Assembly (NCBI GenBank): GCA_030673585.1
Contig: DAOVIU010000045.1
Location: 1 to 7,393 of the forward strand
DNA length: 7,393 bases
Reading direction: 5' to 3'
DNA from: Pseudomonadota bacterium
GTDB lineage: Bacteria; Desulfobacterota; BSN033; G020346125
The notes under the pieces were generated by a model. The model was not told where the DNA came from. It made no database searches and was given only the letters and a program-made list of their open reading frames with translations. The position numbers and the translations under genes are program-made. Below are positions 1 through 7,315 of this stretch, piece by piece. The first letter of the stretch is position 1, and the number at the start of each line of letters is the position of its first letter.

Positions 1-1
1 A

Positions 2-553
2 ATCGTGGAGGAGGTGATCAAGAAGGGTATTCCCGAGCATTTACTGGACAAGAAAACCAAATACTATATTAATGCCACTGGTCGCTTCGTGGTGGGGGGG
101 CGCATGGCGGATTGTGGCTTAACGGGGAGGAAGATCATCGTTGACAGCTACGGCGGTCAGGGGAGCCACGGGGGGGGCTGTTTTTCGGGGAAGGACCCCT
201 CCAAGGTGGATCGGAGCGCATCATATATGGCTCGATATGTCGCGAAGAATATTGTTGCTGCTGGCCTTGCCGATAAATGTGAGGTTCAGCTTGCCTACGC
301 CATCGGCGTTGCTCAACCCATCTCCAGGATGATCAATACGGGGGGAACGGGGAAAATCCCGTCGGATCAGATAGCCAAGATGATCCTGGAACATTTCGAT
401 TTAAGGCCGTCCAAGATCATCGGATATCTGGATCTGCTTCGTCCCATCTATAAGAAGACAGCCTGCTACGGACACTTCGGCAGGAGTGATCCGGATTTTA
501 CCTGGGAGAAGGTGGACAAGGCCGAGGAGTTGAGAAAGGCGGCGGGATTGTAG
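2..553 (+). CDS. metK: S-adenosylmethionine synthetase, C-terminal part (5' end outside window)
   Basis: MetK makes S-adenosylmethionine from methionine and ATP in the cytosol. About 183 residues are present, roughly the C-terminal half of a protein usually near 385-400 residues; the frame is open to the left edge, so the gene is truncated by the window. Diagnostic blocks are [46 protein letters not shown] (substrate- and phosphate-binding lysines of the SGKDPSK segment) and YGHFGR near the end. The loop reads GSHGGG where E. coli has ARHGGG, so the E. coli phosphate-contacting Arg is Ser here. I believe this is a lineage variant, not a defect, because every surrounding residue is conserved. 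The TAG stop lies 18 nt before ahcY, which uses the SAM-derived by-product, so the two genes are very likely co-transcribed. Confidence 0.97.
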   Translation: MVEEVIKKGIPEHLLDKKTKYYINATGRFVVGGRMADCGLTGRKIIVDSYGGQGSHGGGCFSGKDPSKVDRSASYMARYVAKNIVAAGLADKCEVQLAYAIGVAQPISRMINTGGTGKIPSDQIAKMILEHFDLRPSKIIGYLDLLRPIYKKTACYGHFGRSDPDFTWEKVDKAEELRKAAGL

Positions 554-2848
<2,295 letters not shown>

Positions 2849-2855
2849 GAGAAAT

Positions 2856-2862
2856 CCTCCTT
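2856..2862 (-). promoter_or_regulatory. Strong ribosome binding site deciding a TTG start
   Basis: The minus strand reads AAGGAGG, 7 nt before the TTG at 2848-2846. No ATG or GTG lies in frame near it, and the family N-terminus fits, so this site fixes TTG as the start of the bisphosphate nucleotidase. Confidence 0.85.
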
Positions 2863-2940
2863 GGGAAAACGCATATCACAGGAGGCGATCTCAGGTCAAG
2901 GCTGAGGAAAAGTAAGTGCTGCGGTCAAAAAAGATTGTTC

Positions 2941-2972
2941 TGCCGTCATGCGGTATTGCAGTGTTGCAGTCA
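2941..2972 (+). repeat. Four in-phase degenerate octamers TGCNGTNN
   Basis: The units are TGCCGTCA, TGCGGTAT, TGCAGTGT and TGCAGTCA, directly adjacent with no phase slip. Related single copies sit beside them (TGCTGCGGTC at 2917-2926; TGCTGCGG at 2980-2987). They lie in the divergent gap upstream of the bisphosphate nucleotidase. I see no open reading frame or RNA fold that explains them. Confidence 0.75.
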
Positions 2973-3003
2973 AAGATGGTGCTGCGGGGAAAGTGAAGTT
3001 AGA

Positions 3004-3038
3004 GGTTTGAGGCTAAAGGCTAAAGGCTAGAGGCTGAG
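3004..3038 (+). repeat. Five in-phase degenerate heptamers, consensus near GGCTAAA
   Basis: The units are GGTTTGA, GGCTAAA, GGCTAAA, GGCTAGA and GGCTGAG, adjacent and in perfect 7-nt phase. The same family recurs at 3116-3178 and 6814-6909. The unit length is not a multiple of 3, which argues against coding. Confidence 0.8.
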
Positions 3039-3043
3039 AAAAA

Positions 3044-3102
3044 TGCGGTGGTGCGGCTAATAGGATGTGGTGCGGTCATGCGGTGCTGCAGTATTGTGGT
3101 TG
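3044..3102 (+). repeat. Second octamer block, TGCGGTNN family
   Basis: Two octamers (TGCGGTGG, TGCGGCTA at 3044-3059), an 11-nt break, then four in phase at 3071-3102 (TGCGGTCA, TGCGGTGC, TGCAGTAT, TGTGGTTG). The stretch 3075-3100 matches 2945-2970 at 21 of 26 positions, so the two octamer blocks may be copies of each other. Confidence 0.75.
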
Positions 3103-3115
3103 GAAGAGGGAAACA

Positions 3116-3178
3116 GGTGAGAGGTGAGAGGTGAGAGGAGGGAGGTCTGAGGTTAGAAGTTGGAAGTTGGAAGTGGGA
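3116..3178 (+). repeat. Nine in-phase degenerate heptamers (GGTGAGA to AGTTGGA)
   Basis: The units are GGTGAGA three times, GGAGGGA, GGTCTGA, GGTTAGA, AGTTGGA twice and AGTGGGA. All 63 nt keep the 7-nt phase while the unit sequence drifts along the array and neighbouring units are often identical. That pattern is expected from replication slippage plus point mutation. The block ends about 50 nt before the consensus promoter of the next gene. Confidence 0.8.
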
Positions 3179-3199
3179 GACTGGCACCTCTTCTAAGGA

Positions 3200-3230
3200 G
3201 CACCTGGGGAAGTCCGGTGCATTTTATTTT
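3200..3230 (+). terminator. Possible intrinsic terminator (hairpin plus T-rich tail)
   Basis: GCACC at 3200-3204 pairs with GGTGC at 3216-3220, and the inner GG/CC (3206-3207 with 3214-3215) extends the stem past one bulged T. ATTTTATTTT follows, so the U tract is broken by one A. No rightward gene lies directly upstream, so it could only insulate the promoter at 3229 from stray transcription through the repeat island. The stem is short and the call is weak. Confidence 0.3.
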
Positions 3231-3256
3231 GACATTTCCCCAAATACTCATATAAT
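3229..3256 (+). promoter_or_regulatory. Consensus sigma-70 promoter
   Basis: TTGACA at 3229-3234 and TATAAT at 3251-3256 match the consensus exactly, with a 16-nt spacer. Transcription should begin near 3263, giving a leader of about 75 nt before the CDP-alcohol phosphatidyltransferase start at 3337. It is the only promoter-quality site seen in the 2849-3336 gap on this strand. Confidence 0.85.
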
Positions 3257-3306
3257 ATCGAATCATTTTCATGCGGGATGCAATACGAATCCGGGGGATA
3301 CGCCTC

Positions 3307-3335
3307 GGAGGAGATTTCTATCCCTCGAGATAGGG
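3307..3335 (+). promoter_or_regulatory. Ribosome binding site separated from its start by a small hairpin
   Basis: GGAGGAG at 3307-3313 lies 23 nt from the ATG at 3337, too far for normal use. Between them CTATC (3318-3322) can pair with GATAG (3329-3333) around a 6-nt loop. Folding that stem leaves 4 + 3 = 7 unpaired nt between the Shine-Dalgarno and the ATG, an ideal spacing. The pairing is seen in the sequence; its role in initiation is inference. Confidence 0.4.
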
Positions 3336-3336
3336 T

Positions 3337-3948
3337 ATGCTTAGCTCTAAGATTGGGCATAAACTCGATCCGTATATTTATAGGGTGGCCAAACACCTGC
3401 TGGGAAAGAATGTCAACCCGAATCTCCTGACCTTCTCTGGGTTTGTCCTCAACGCGGGTGCGGCACTGCTGTTGGCCATCGGATACCCGAGAGGAGGAGG
3501 TTTTGCCATCCTGGGAGCGGGCCTCTGTGATCTCATTGATGGGGCGATGGCCAGGAATCAGGGGAGGGCAACGTCTTTCGGCGCCTTCTTTGACTCGGTA
3601 ATGGACCGATATTCCGATCTGATCGTGCTCCTGGGGATTCTCTTCTTCTATGCGCTTCGGGGTTCGACGGGTATGGTAGTCTTGACCTCGGTGGTGCTCA
3701 TTGGCACGGCCCTGGTTCCCTACGTCCGAGCCAGAGCGGAAGGAGTGATTGAAAAGTGCGCCGTCGGCCTCTTGGAGAGGCCGGAGAGGATCGTGCTCCT
3801 AGCGGCGGGAGCAATTTTCGATCTGATGGTACCCATTCTCTGGATTCTGGCCGTTTTTACCCACGTTACCGTTGTTCAACGCATTCACTATACGTGGAAG
3901 CAGCTCAAGGGGAAGACAGATGTTCCGGAGGTAAATGGGGGACCATAG
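3337..3948 (+). CDS. CDP-alcohol phosphatidyltransferase family protein (phosphatidylinositol-phosphate synthase-like)
   Basis: This 203-residue inner-membrane enzyme should replace the CMP of a CDP-linked lipid (such as CDP-diacylglycerol) with an alcohol, making a phospholipid head group. The family signature is complete: D65, D68, G69, A72, R73, G82, D86 and D90 fit D-x2-D-G-x2-A-R-x8-G-x3-D-x3-D, whose aspartates bind the metals and CDP. About five or six membrane helices are visible (roughly 31-50, 54-68, 94-108, 113-130, and two within 150-180). The segment YVRARAEG followed by VGLLERPERIVLL (143-155) resembles archaetidylinositol- and phosphatidylinositol-phosphate synthases more than PgsA or PssA, so an inositol phosphate acceptor is my best guess. 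The acceptor cannot be fixed from sequence alone. ATG at 3337 is the first in-frame start after a TAG at 3331. It has its own consensus promoter and ends 13 nt from the convergent ispG. Confidence 0.9.
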   Translation: MLSSKIGHKLDPYIYRVAKHLLGKNVNPNLLTFSGFVLNAGAALLLAIGYPRGGGFAILGAGLCDLIDGAMARNQGRATSFGAFFDSVMDRYSDLIVLLGILFFYALRGSTGMVVLTSVVLIGTALVPYVRARAEGVIEKCAVGLLERPERIVLLAAGAIFDLMVPILWILAVFTHVTVVQRIHYTWKQLKGKTDVPEVNGGP

Positions 3949-3961
3949 GTGATGGAGCATG

Positions 3962-5023
3962 CTACCGTTTCGTCACCATCTGCTCAATTTCCTCGATCAG
4001 GGCTTGAACGAGTTCCCCTTGGGGGCATTTCCTCAGGACCCTTCCGCCTCGAAAGAGGAGTCCTTCCCCTCTCCCACCGGCAATTCCCACGTCGGCTTCT
4101 CGTGCCTCACCGGGACCATTTACCACACAACCCATGACGGCGATCCGAATGGGTTCGCGGAGATGCCTCAATTTCCTCTCCACTTCCTCGGCCATGGGGA
4201 TCAGATCGATCTCGCACCTTCCGCACGTGGGACACGCGATGATATCAGGTCCAATCCGGCGCACGCCCAGGGCCCTCAATATTCCGTAGCCGACCCGTAC
4301 CTCTTGCACGGGATCTCCCGTCAACGAAACCCTGATAGTATCCCCGATGCCCTCATAGAGGAGGAGACCAATTCCGATGGAGGATTTGATCGTACCCGAA
4401 ATAAGCGTCCCTGATTCCGTTACCCCCAGGTGCAGAGGGTAGTCGACTTCGCGGCACATGAGCCGATAGGCCTCGATGGTCTTGACCACGTCCGATGATT
4501 TCAGGGAAACTTTCATTTCATGGAAATCCAAGGATTCCATGAAACGGATGGAGCGAAGGGCACTTTCCCCCAATGCCTCGGGGGGAGCCCCCCCATATTT
4601 CCGCAGGAGATCCCTTTCCAGTGAGCCGGAATTGACCCCAACGCGGATGGGGATACCACGATCCTTGGCCTTGGCCACGATGGCCTCTAGTTTCCTTTGT
4701 CCGCCGATGTTACCCGGGTTAATCCGTATGCCATCCGCTCCGTTTTCCATGGCTTTGATGGCTAATCGATGATTGAAGTGGATATCAGCCACCAGGGGGA
4801 GGGGGACCCTTTCTCGAATCTCGCCGAACCGTTCGCAGGCCACCGTATCGGGGATGGCTACCCTCACGATTTCACATCCGGCCCCTTCCAATCGTTGGAT
4901 CTGGGCCACGGTTTTGTCAACATCCCGAGTATCAGTCTTGGTCATAGACTGTACTGAGATAGGAGCGTCGCCCCCGATCTTGACCCCACCGATGGAGATC
5001 TGCCTTGTTGGTTTTCTTTCCAT
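3962..5023 (-). CDS. ispG: 4-hydroxy-3-methylbut-2-enyl diphosphate synthase (IspG/GcpE)
   Basis: IspG is the [4Fe-4S] enzyme of the penultimate MEP-pathway step; it reductively converts methylerythritol cyclodiphosphate to HMBPP on the way to isoprenoids. The 353-residue protein is the short bacterial type without the plant-type insert. The TIM-barrel part includes PISVQSMTKTDTRDV (21-35), VADIHFNHRLA (78-88), GIRINPGNIG (98-107), RVGVNSGSLE (127-136) and SLTGDP (233-238). Cluster ligands are C264 and C267 in ACPTCGRC, C299 in MGCVVNGPGE, and E306. It is the third gene of a leftward operon, 33 nt after the COG2187 gene. Unlike its neighbours it has no Shine-Dalgarno: the 33 nt before the ATG hold ACCTCC and TCTCCTC on the coding strand, resembling the anti-SD itself. 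The ATG at 5023 still gives the expected family start, so expression may depend on translational coupling. Confidence 0.97.
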   Translation of the reverse strand: MERKPTRQISIGGVKIGGDAPISVQSMTKTDTRDVDKTVAQIQRLEGAGCEIVRVAIPDTVACERFGEIRERVPLPLVADIHFNHRLAIKAMENGADGIRINPGNIGGQRKLEAIVAKAKDRGIPIRVGVNSGSLERDLLRKYGGAPPEALGESALRSIRFMESLDFHEMKVSLKSSDVVKTIEAYRLMCREVDYPLHLGVTESGTLISGTIKSSIGIGLLLYEGIGDTIRVSLTGDPVQEVRVGYGILRALGVRRIGPDIIACPTCGRCEIDLIPMAEEVERKLRHLREPIRIAVMGCVVNGPGEAREADVGIAGGRGEGLLFRGGRVLRKCPQGELVQALIEEIEQMVTKR

Positions 5024-5056
5024 ATCGCCGAAAATACCCGAGGAGAAATGGAGGTA

Positions 5057-6076
5057 TTAGCCTTCGCCCCGTAAGTTCACGGCGTAGTCATTGGAGAGGT
5101 GGAAGAACCGGCGAGCCCTCGCCATGGCCTCCTCCTTCTCATCGGGGGGAATATGTGGATCATCGAGCCTGAAGCTCTCCACTTTTCCCCTCACATAAGC
5201 CCGGTAGCATTTGTAAAAATCAATGACCGTAAGGATGTCCCGATCCCCACTTCGGTGAATATACGTATCGATGAGATGCTTTGAAAAATCGCTCCTTCCC
5301 CGATAATCCAAATCCATGGCCAAAAAGCCGATATCCGCCGCCACATCGGTATATCGAAACCGTTGATTGAACTCAATGCAATCGATGATGATGATTTGGT
5401 CCCCCAGGTAGACGTGCTCCGACCGGAGATCCCCATGGCAATCCCTGATTTTATCCTCCGCGAGTCTACGTTCAAAAGAAGCTCGTTTGTCCCTCAAAAA
5501 ATCATTGGTGGCCTCTTGGATCGCATCGAAGGCCCTTTGGGAGATGGTGAGCCCAATGTAGGCACGGGTCTGGTGGAAGTTTTCATCGGTGTCCTGGCGG
5601 ATTCGCTCGGGCTGGCCGTACCCGCTGATCTCATCATTGGTATCGGCCGTCGTGTAAAAGTCAGCCAATTTTTCGGCTACCCTTGCGATCATCCGATCCG
5701 TTACCTTTCCCTCCTCGATGAGCCGACTCATCAACACATCTTCGGGAATCCGCCTCATCTTAACGGCATATTCGATGACCTCCCCCCCTCCACCGAGAGA
5801 TATGTTCCCGCCATCTCGCGAGATTTCAACCACCCCCAGGTAGACATCGGAGGACAACCGCCTGTTGAGCTCCACCTCTTGATGGCAGTAGAATTTGCGT
5901 TTTTCAAGATCCGTAAAGTCCAGGAAGCCAAAATCGACGGGTTTTTTCACCTTATAGACGTAGTCTTTCGTGAAGAAGAGCAAGGAGATGTGGGTCTCGG
6001 AGAATTCAACTGTCCTCGGGTGTTCGGGGTAAATAGCTGGGTTTAACAGGGCCTGCTGTAGGGCTCGTAGATCCAT
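5057..6076 (-). CDS. COG2187-type aminoglycoside phosphotransferase-like kinase, function unknown
   Basis: This 339-residue protein belongs to the APH/protein-kinase-like fold, in the uncharacterised family COG2187. Visible are the N-lobe block VYKVKKPVDFGFLDF (40-54, candidate ATP-binding lysines), EVELNRRL (67-74), the catalytic loop CHGDLRSEHVYL (213-224, Asp216 as base), and IIDCIEFNQRFRYTDVAADI (230-249), whose D232 is the metal-binding Asp. All catalytic residues are intact. The family name does not imply antibiotic resistance; no substrate is known to me. In many bacteria this domain is fused N-terminal to a COG0645 P-loop kinase as one protein of about 500 residues. Here the COG0645 domain is a separate gene placed upstream, with 9 nt between its stop and this ATG. 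A purine-rich AAAGGTAGGG before the start is a plausible ribosome site. ispG follows 33 nt downstream, suggesting one operon. Confidence 0.88.
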   Translation of the reverse strand: MDLRALQQALLNPAIYPEHPRTVEFSETHISLLFFTKDYVYKVKKPVDFGFLDFTDLEKRKFYCHQEVELNRRLSSDVYLGVVEISRDGGNISLGGGGEVIEYAVKMRRIPEDVLMSRLIEEGKVTDRMIARVAEKLADFYTTADTNDEISGYGQPERIRQDTDENFHQTRAYIGLTISQRAFDAIQEATNDFLRDKRASFERRLAEDKIRDCHGDLRSEHVYLGDQIIIIDCIEFNQRFRYTDVAADIGFLAMDLDYRGRSDFSKHLIDTYIHRSGDRDILTVIDFYKCYRAYVRGKVESFRLDDPHIPPDEKEEAMARARRFFHLSNDYAVNLRGEG

Positions 6077-6085
6077 TGGGGTGCC

Positions 6086-6691
6086 CTACCTTTTTTTGAT
6101 GGCGGTTACCCGCCAGCGAGGCGGGTCATCGAATTCCGTATCGATGGTGAGTTGAATGACGGAAAGGTCTGAATGATTTTTCTTCAGTTCTTCTATATCG
6201 ACGGGCTCAAAGATTTTCTTGTTATTTAGATAGGCCTGCCTGGTCAAGGCGTTGGACTCGTAGTCCTCCTTGGTCCTCTTCGAGATACGCCTGATCGAGG
6301 CCTCCTCCGTGCAAACGCATTCGGCAATCACCAGGGGTTTTGAAGCTTCACGGGCCAGTTTCGCCGCCCTCGATCTCAATTCTTGGGTGAAAAAGGTGGC
6401 ATCCAAAATCAATCCTCCCATCCCCTCATTCAACATGGCCTCCGCCCGATTGAACATTTCCTCGTATACCATCATCCTATTCTGCTGACTGGAGGCCACC
6501 TTCTCGTCGAAGATGTCCTTTCCCTTTAAGACCTCCAGACGGATGAAATCCGATCTCAGGATTTCAAAGCCCTTCACCATGGCGATTTCCTCGGTTACCG
6601 GGCTCTTCCAGCTCCCGGGAAGTCCGACGGAAATTAAGAGACAGTCCTTGGGAACCTCCGATGCGATGGCTTCCGAAAAACCCCTCTCGAT
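6086..6691 (-). CDS. COG0645/AAA_33 P-loop kinase-like protein, degenerate Walker A, probable AUC start or decaying gene
   Basis: This is a predicted small P-loop kinase of unknown substrate, partner of the downstream COG2187 protein. The frame is open from the TGA at 6722-6724 and encodes LLISVGLPGSWKS (18-30, numbered from 6691), then EILRSDFIR (43-51), LILDATFF (94-101, Walker B-like Asp97), a LID-like RRISKRTKEDYESNAL (134-149) and FEP (161-163). Spacing from the P-loop to the RSD motif is as I expect for the family, so the upstream part is truly coding. However, no ATG, GTG or TTG exists in any minus-strand frame between 6581 and 6724. The first ATG (6580) would discard the P-loop and leave 164 residues. 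The in-frame ATC at 6691 sits 7 nt after AGGAGG, giving 201 residues. The invariant Gly before the P-loop Lys is Trp28 (TGG). ATP binding may be lost, or both oddities may be base errors. Confidence 0.75.
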   Translation of the reverse strand: MERGFSEAIASEVPKDCLLISVGLPGSWKSPVTEEIAMVKGFEILRSDFIRLEVLKGKDIFDEKVASSQQNRMMVYEEMFNRAEAMLNEGMGGLILDATFFTQELRSRAAKLAREASKPLVIAECVCTEEASIRRISKRTKEDYESNALTRQAYLNNKKIFEPVDIEELKKNHSDLSVIQLTIDTEFDDPPRWRVTAIKKR

Positions 6692-6696
6692 ATGGA

Positions 6697-6705
6697 CCCC
6701 TCCTC
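6697..6705 (-). promoter_or_regulatory. Ribosome binding site placed for an AUC start
   Basis: The minus strand reads GAGGAGGGG here. From the AGGAGG core (6704-6699) to the in-frame ATC at 6691 is 7 nt, the normal spacing. An out-of-frame ATA at 6693 is 5 nt away, but that frame soon meets a stop. The site supports initiation upstream of the P-loop and not at the ATG at 6580. Confidence 0.6.
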
Positions 6706-6739
6706 GGTGATGAATGTAACCTCAAAAGATACCACTTTT

Positions 6740-6769
6740 ACTCTAGTAAGGATAAGGGATTTTTGTCAA
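6740..6769 (-). promoter_or_regulatory. Candidate sigma-70 promoter of the kinase-kinase-ispG operon
   Basis: On the minus strand TTGACA (6769-6764) is a perfect -35 box. TAGAGT (6745-6740) matches the -10 consensus at 4 of 6 positions after an 18-nt spacer. Transcription near 6733 would leave about 40 nt before the proposed AUC start. A 12-nt inverted repeat, TTACTCTAGTAA (6738-6749), overlaps the -10 box and could be an operator. Confidence 0.45.
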
Positions 6770-6782
6770 GAAATCCAGCGCC

Positions 6783-6799
6783 AAGATGGTGCTGCGGTC
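6783..6799 (+). repeat. 15-nt element shared with the other repeat island
   Basis: AAGATGGTGCTGCGG at 6783-6797 is identical to 2973-2987. It extends into TGCTGCGGTC (6790-6799), identical to 2917-2926. In both islands it lies about 90-125 nt upstream of the leftward gene and precedes a GG-heptamer block. Confidence 0.7.
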
Positions 6800-6813
6800 C
6801 AGATAATGCCTGA

Positions 6814-6909
6814 GGTTGAAGGTTAAAGGCAAAAGTCAAGGTCAAAGGTGTGAGGTTAGAGGTTGGAGGGTAAAGGATAAAGGCTAAAGGTTGGAGGCTG
6901 AAGGCATCA
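6814..6909 (+). repeat. GGNTNNA heptamer array, thirteen units with one phase break
   Basis: Three units (GGTTGAA, GGTTAAA, GGCAAAA) at 6814-6834 are followed by a 5-nt break. Ten adjacent units at 6840-6909 keep phase: GGTCAAA, GGTGTGA, GGTTAGA, GGTTGGA, GGGTAAA, GGATAAA, GGCTAAA, GGTTGGA, GGCTGAA, GGCATCA. GGCTAAA and GGTTAGA also occur exactly in the 3004-3178 arrays, so this is one dispersed repeat family on the same strand. Confidence 0.8.
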
Positions 6910-6912
6910 AAT

Positions 6913-6992
6913 CGTGTCCGTGCAATTTCGTGTCCGTGCTCGTGGAGCGTGTCCGTGATTTTCGTGTCCGTGATACGTGGTTCGTATCCGTG
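6913..6992 (+). repeat. Five dispersed copies of CGTGTCCGTG
   Basis: Exact copies begin at 6913, 6929, 6948 and 6963, and one variant (CGTATCCGTG) at 6983. Start-to-start distances are 16, 19, 15 and 20 nt, so copies are conserved while spacers vary. This differs from the phase-locked arrays on both sides and looks more like a set of sites. Confidence 0.75.
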
Positions 6993-7002
6993 GCCGGTAT
7001 GA

Positions 7003-7037
7003 GTTATTCGTTATTTGCCATTTGGATTTTGAACTTT
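7003..7037 (+). repeat. T-rich heptamers and first copy of a 20-nt direct repeat
   Basis: Heptamers GTTATTC, GTTATTT, GCCATTT, GGATTTT and GAACTTT run in phase. They contain CCATTTGGATTTTGAACTTT (7018-7037). A copy differing at one base lies at 7154-7173, and a weaker one (16 of 20) at 7091-7110. Confidence 0.65.
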
Positions 7038-7043
7038 CCTTAT

Positions 7044-7079
7044 TTTAACCAATAAAACCAATCAAACTAATTCAACCAA
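7044..7079 (+). repeat. Four in-phase nonamers, consensus TNNAACCAA
   Basis: The units are TTTAACCAA, TAAAACCAA, TCAAACTAA and TTCAACCAA, directly adjacent. Here the period is 9 nt, a third unit length within the same gap. Confidence 0.7.
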
Positions 7080-7119
7080 CCAACTCATTGCCATTTGGCA
7101 TGTGGACTTTTAGCGTTAA

Positions 7120-7159
7120 TTCCATCATTCCATTTTTCCATTATTCCACTATTCCATTT
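7120..7159 (+). repeat. Five in-phase octamers TTCCATNN
   Basis: The units are TTCCATCA, TTCCATTT, TTCCATTA, TTCCACTA and TTCCATTT in perfect 8-nt phase. The last unit runs into the second copy of the 20-nt repeat (7154-7173), which continues as T-rich heptamers AGATTTT, GAACTTT and GACATTT (7160-7180). Confidence 0.75.
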
Positions 7160-7211
7160 AGATTTTGAACTTTGACATTTGCCCCTTCCCGTTTGGGGTT
7201 CCCACGAGGGG

Positions 7212-7239
7212 TTGACGAAAATCCTCTTTACGGGATAAT
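7212..7239 (+). promoter_or_regulatory. Near-consensus sigma-70 promoter
   Basis: TTGACG at 7212-7217 and GATAAT at 7234-7239, 16 nt apart, each miss the consensus by one base. The predicted start near 7246 gives a leader of about 70 nt before the ATG at 7316. Spacer and leader length resemble the promoter at 3229. The -35 box overlaps the second half of a direct repeat, GGGGTT at 7195-7200 and 7208-7213. Confidence 0.7.
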
Positions 7240-7315
7240 GTACCGTTAATCTGAGAGCGGAGAGGGGAAGACTCGACGGGATTGTGATTGCAGGCGAGTT
7301 CTTAGATGCGAGTTC

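Noticed and set aside
2849..3336. A riboswitch or small RNA gene in the gap next to the methyl-cycle genes
   Set aside because: No SAM, SAH or other riboswitch core is visible; the sequence is explained by short-period repeats plus one promoter.
3193..3396. A 67-codon minus-strand frame across the promoter and start of the phosphatidyltransferase gene
   Set aside because: It overlaps a consensus promoter and a conserved N-terminus, and lacks any known motif.
3959..4414. A 151-codon plus-strand open frame opposite ispG
   Set aside because: IspG is complete and conserved on the minus strand, including its iron-sulfur ligands.
5363..6046. A 227-codon plus-strand open frame opposite the COG2187 kinase
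   Set aside because: The minus strand carries all APH catalytic motifs in order; the plus frame has no recognisable domain and no ribosome site.
5057..6076. An antibiotic resistance (aminoglycoside phosphotransferase) gene
   Set aside because: The motifs (VYKVKKPVDFGFLDF, CHGDLRSEHVYL, IIDCIEFN) are those of the broad COG2187 family, not of resistance enzymes, and the setting is housekeeping.
6086..6580. Starting the COG0645 gene at the ATG at 6580
   Set aside because: This would remove the P-loop, whose spacing to the RSD motif is as expected for the family, and no strong ribosome site sits at a good distance before that ATG.
6913..6992. A CRISPR array built on the CGTGTCCGTG copies
   Set aside because: Repeats are only 10 nt, spacers are 5-10 nt and unequal, and no cas gene is nearby.
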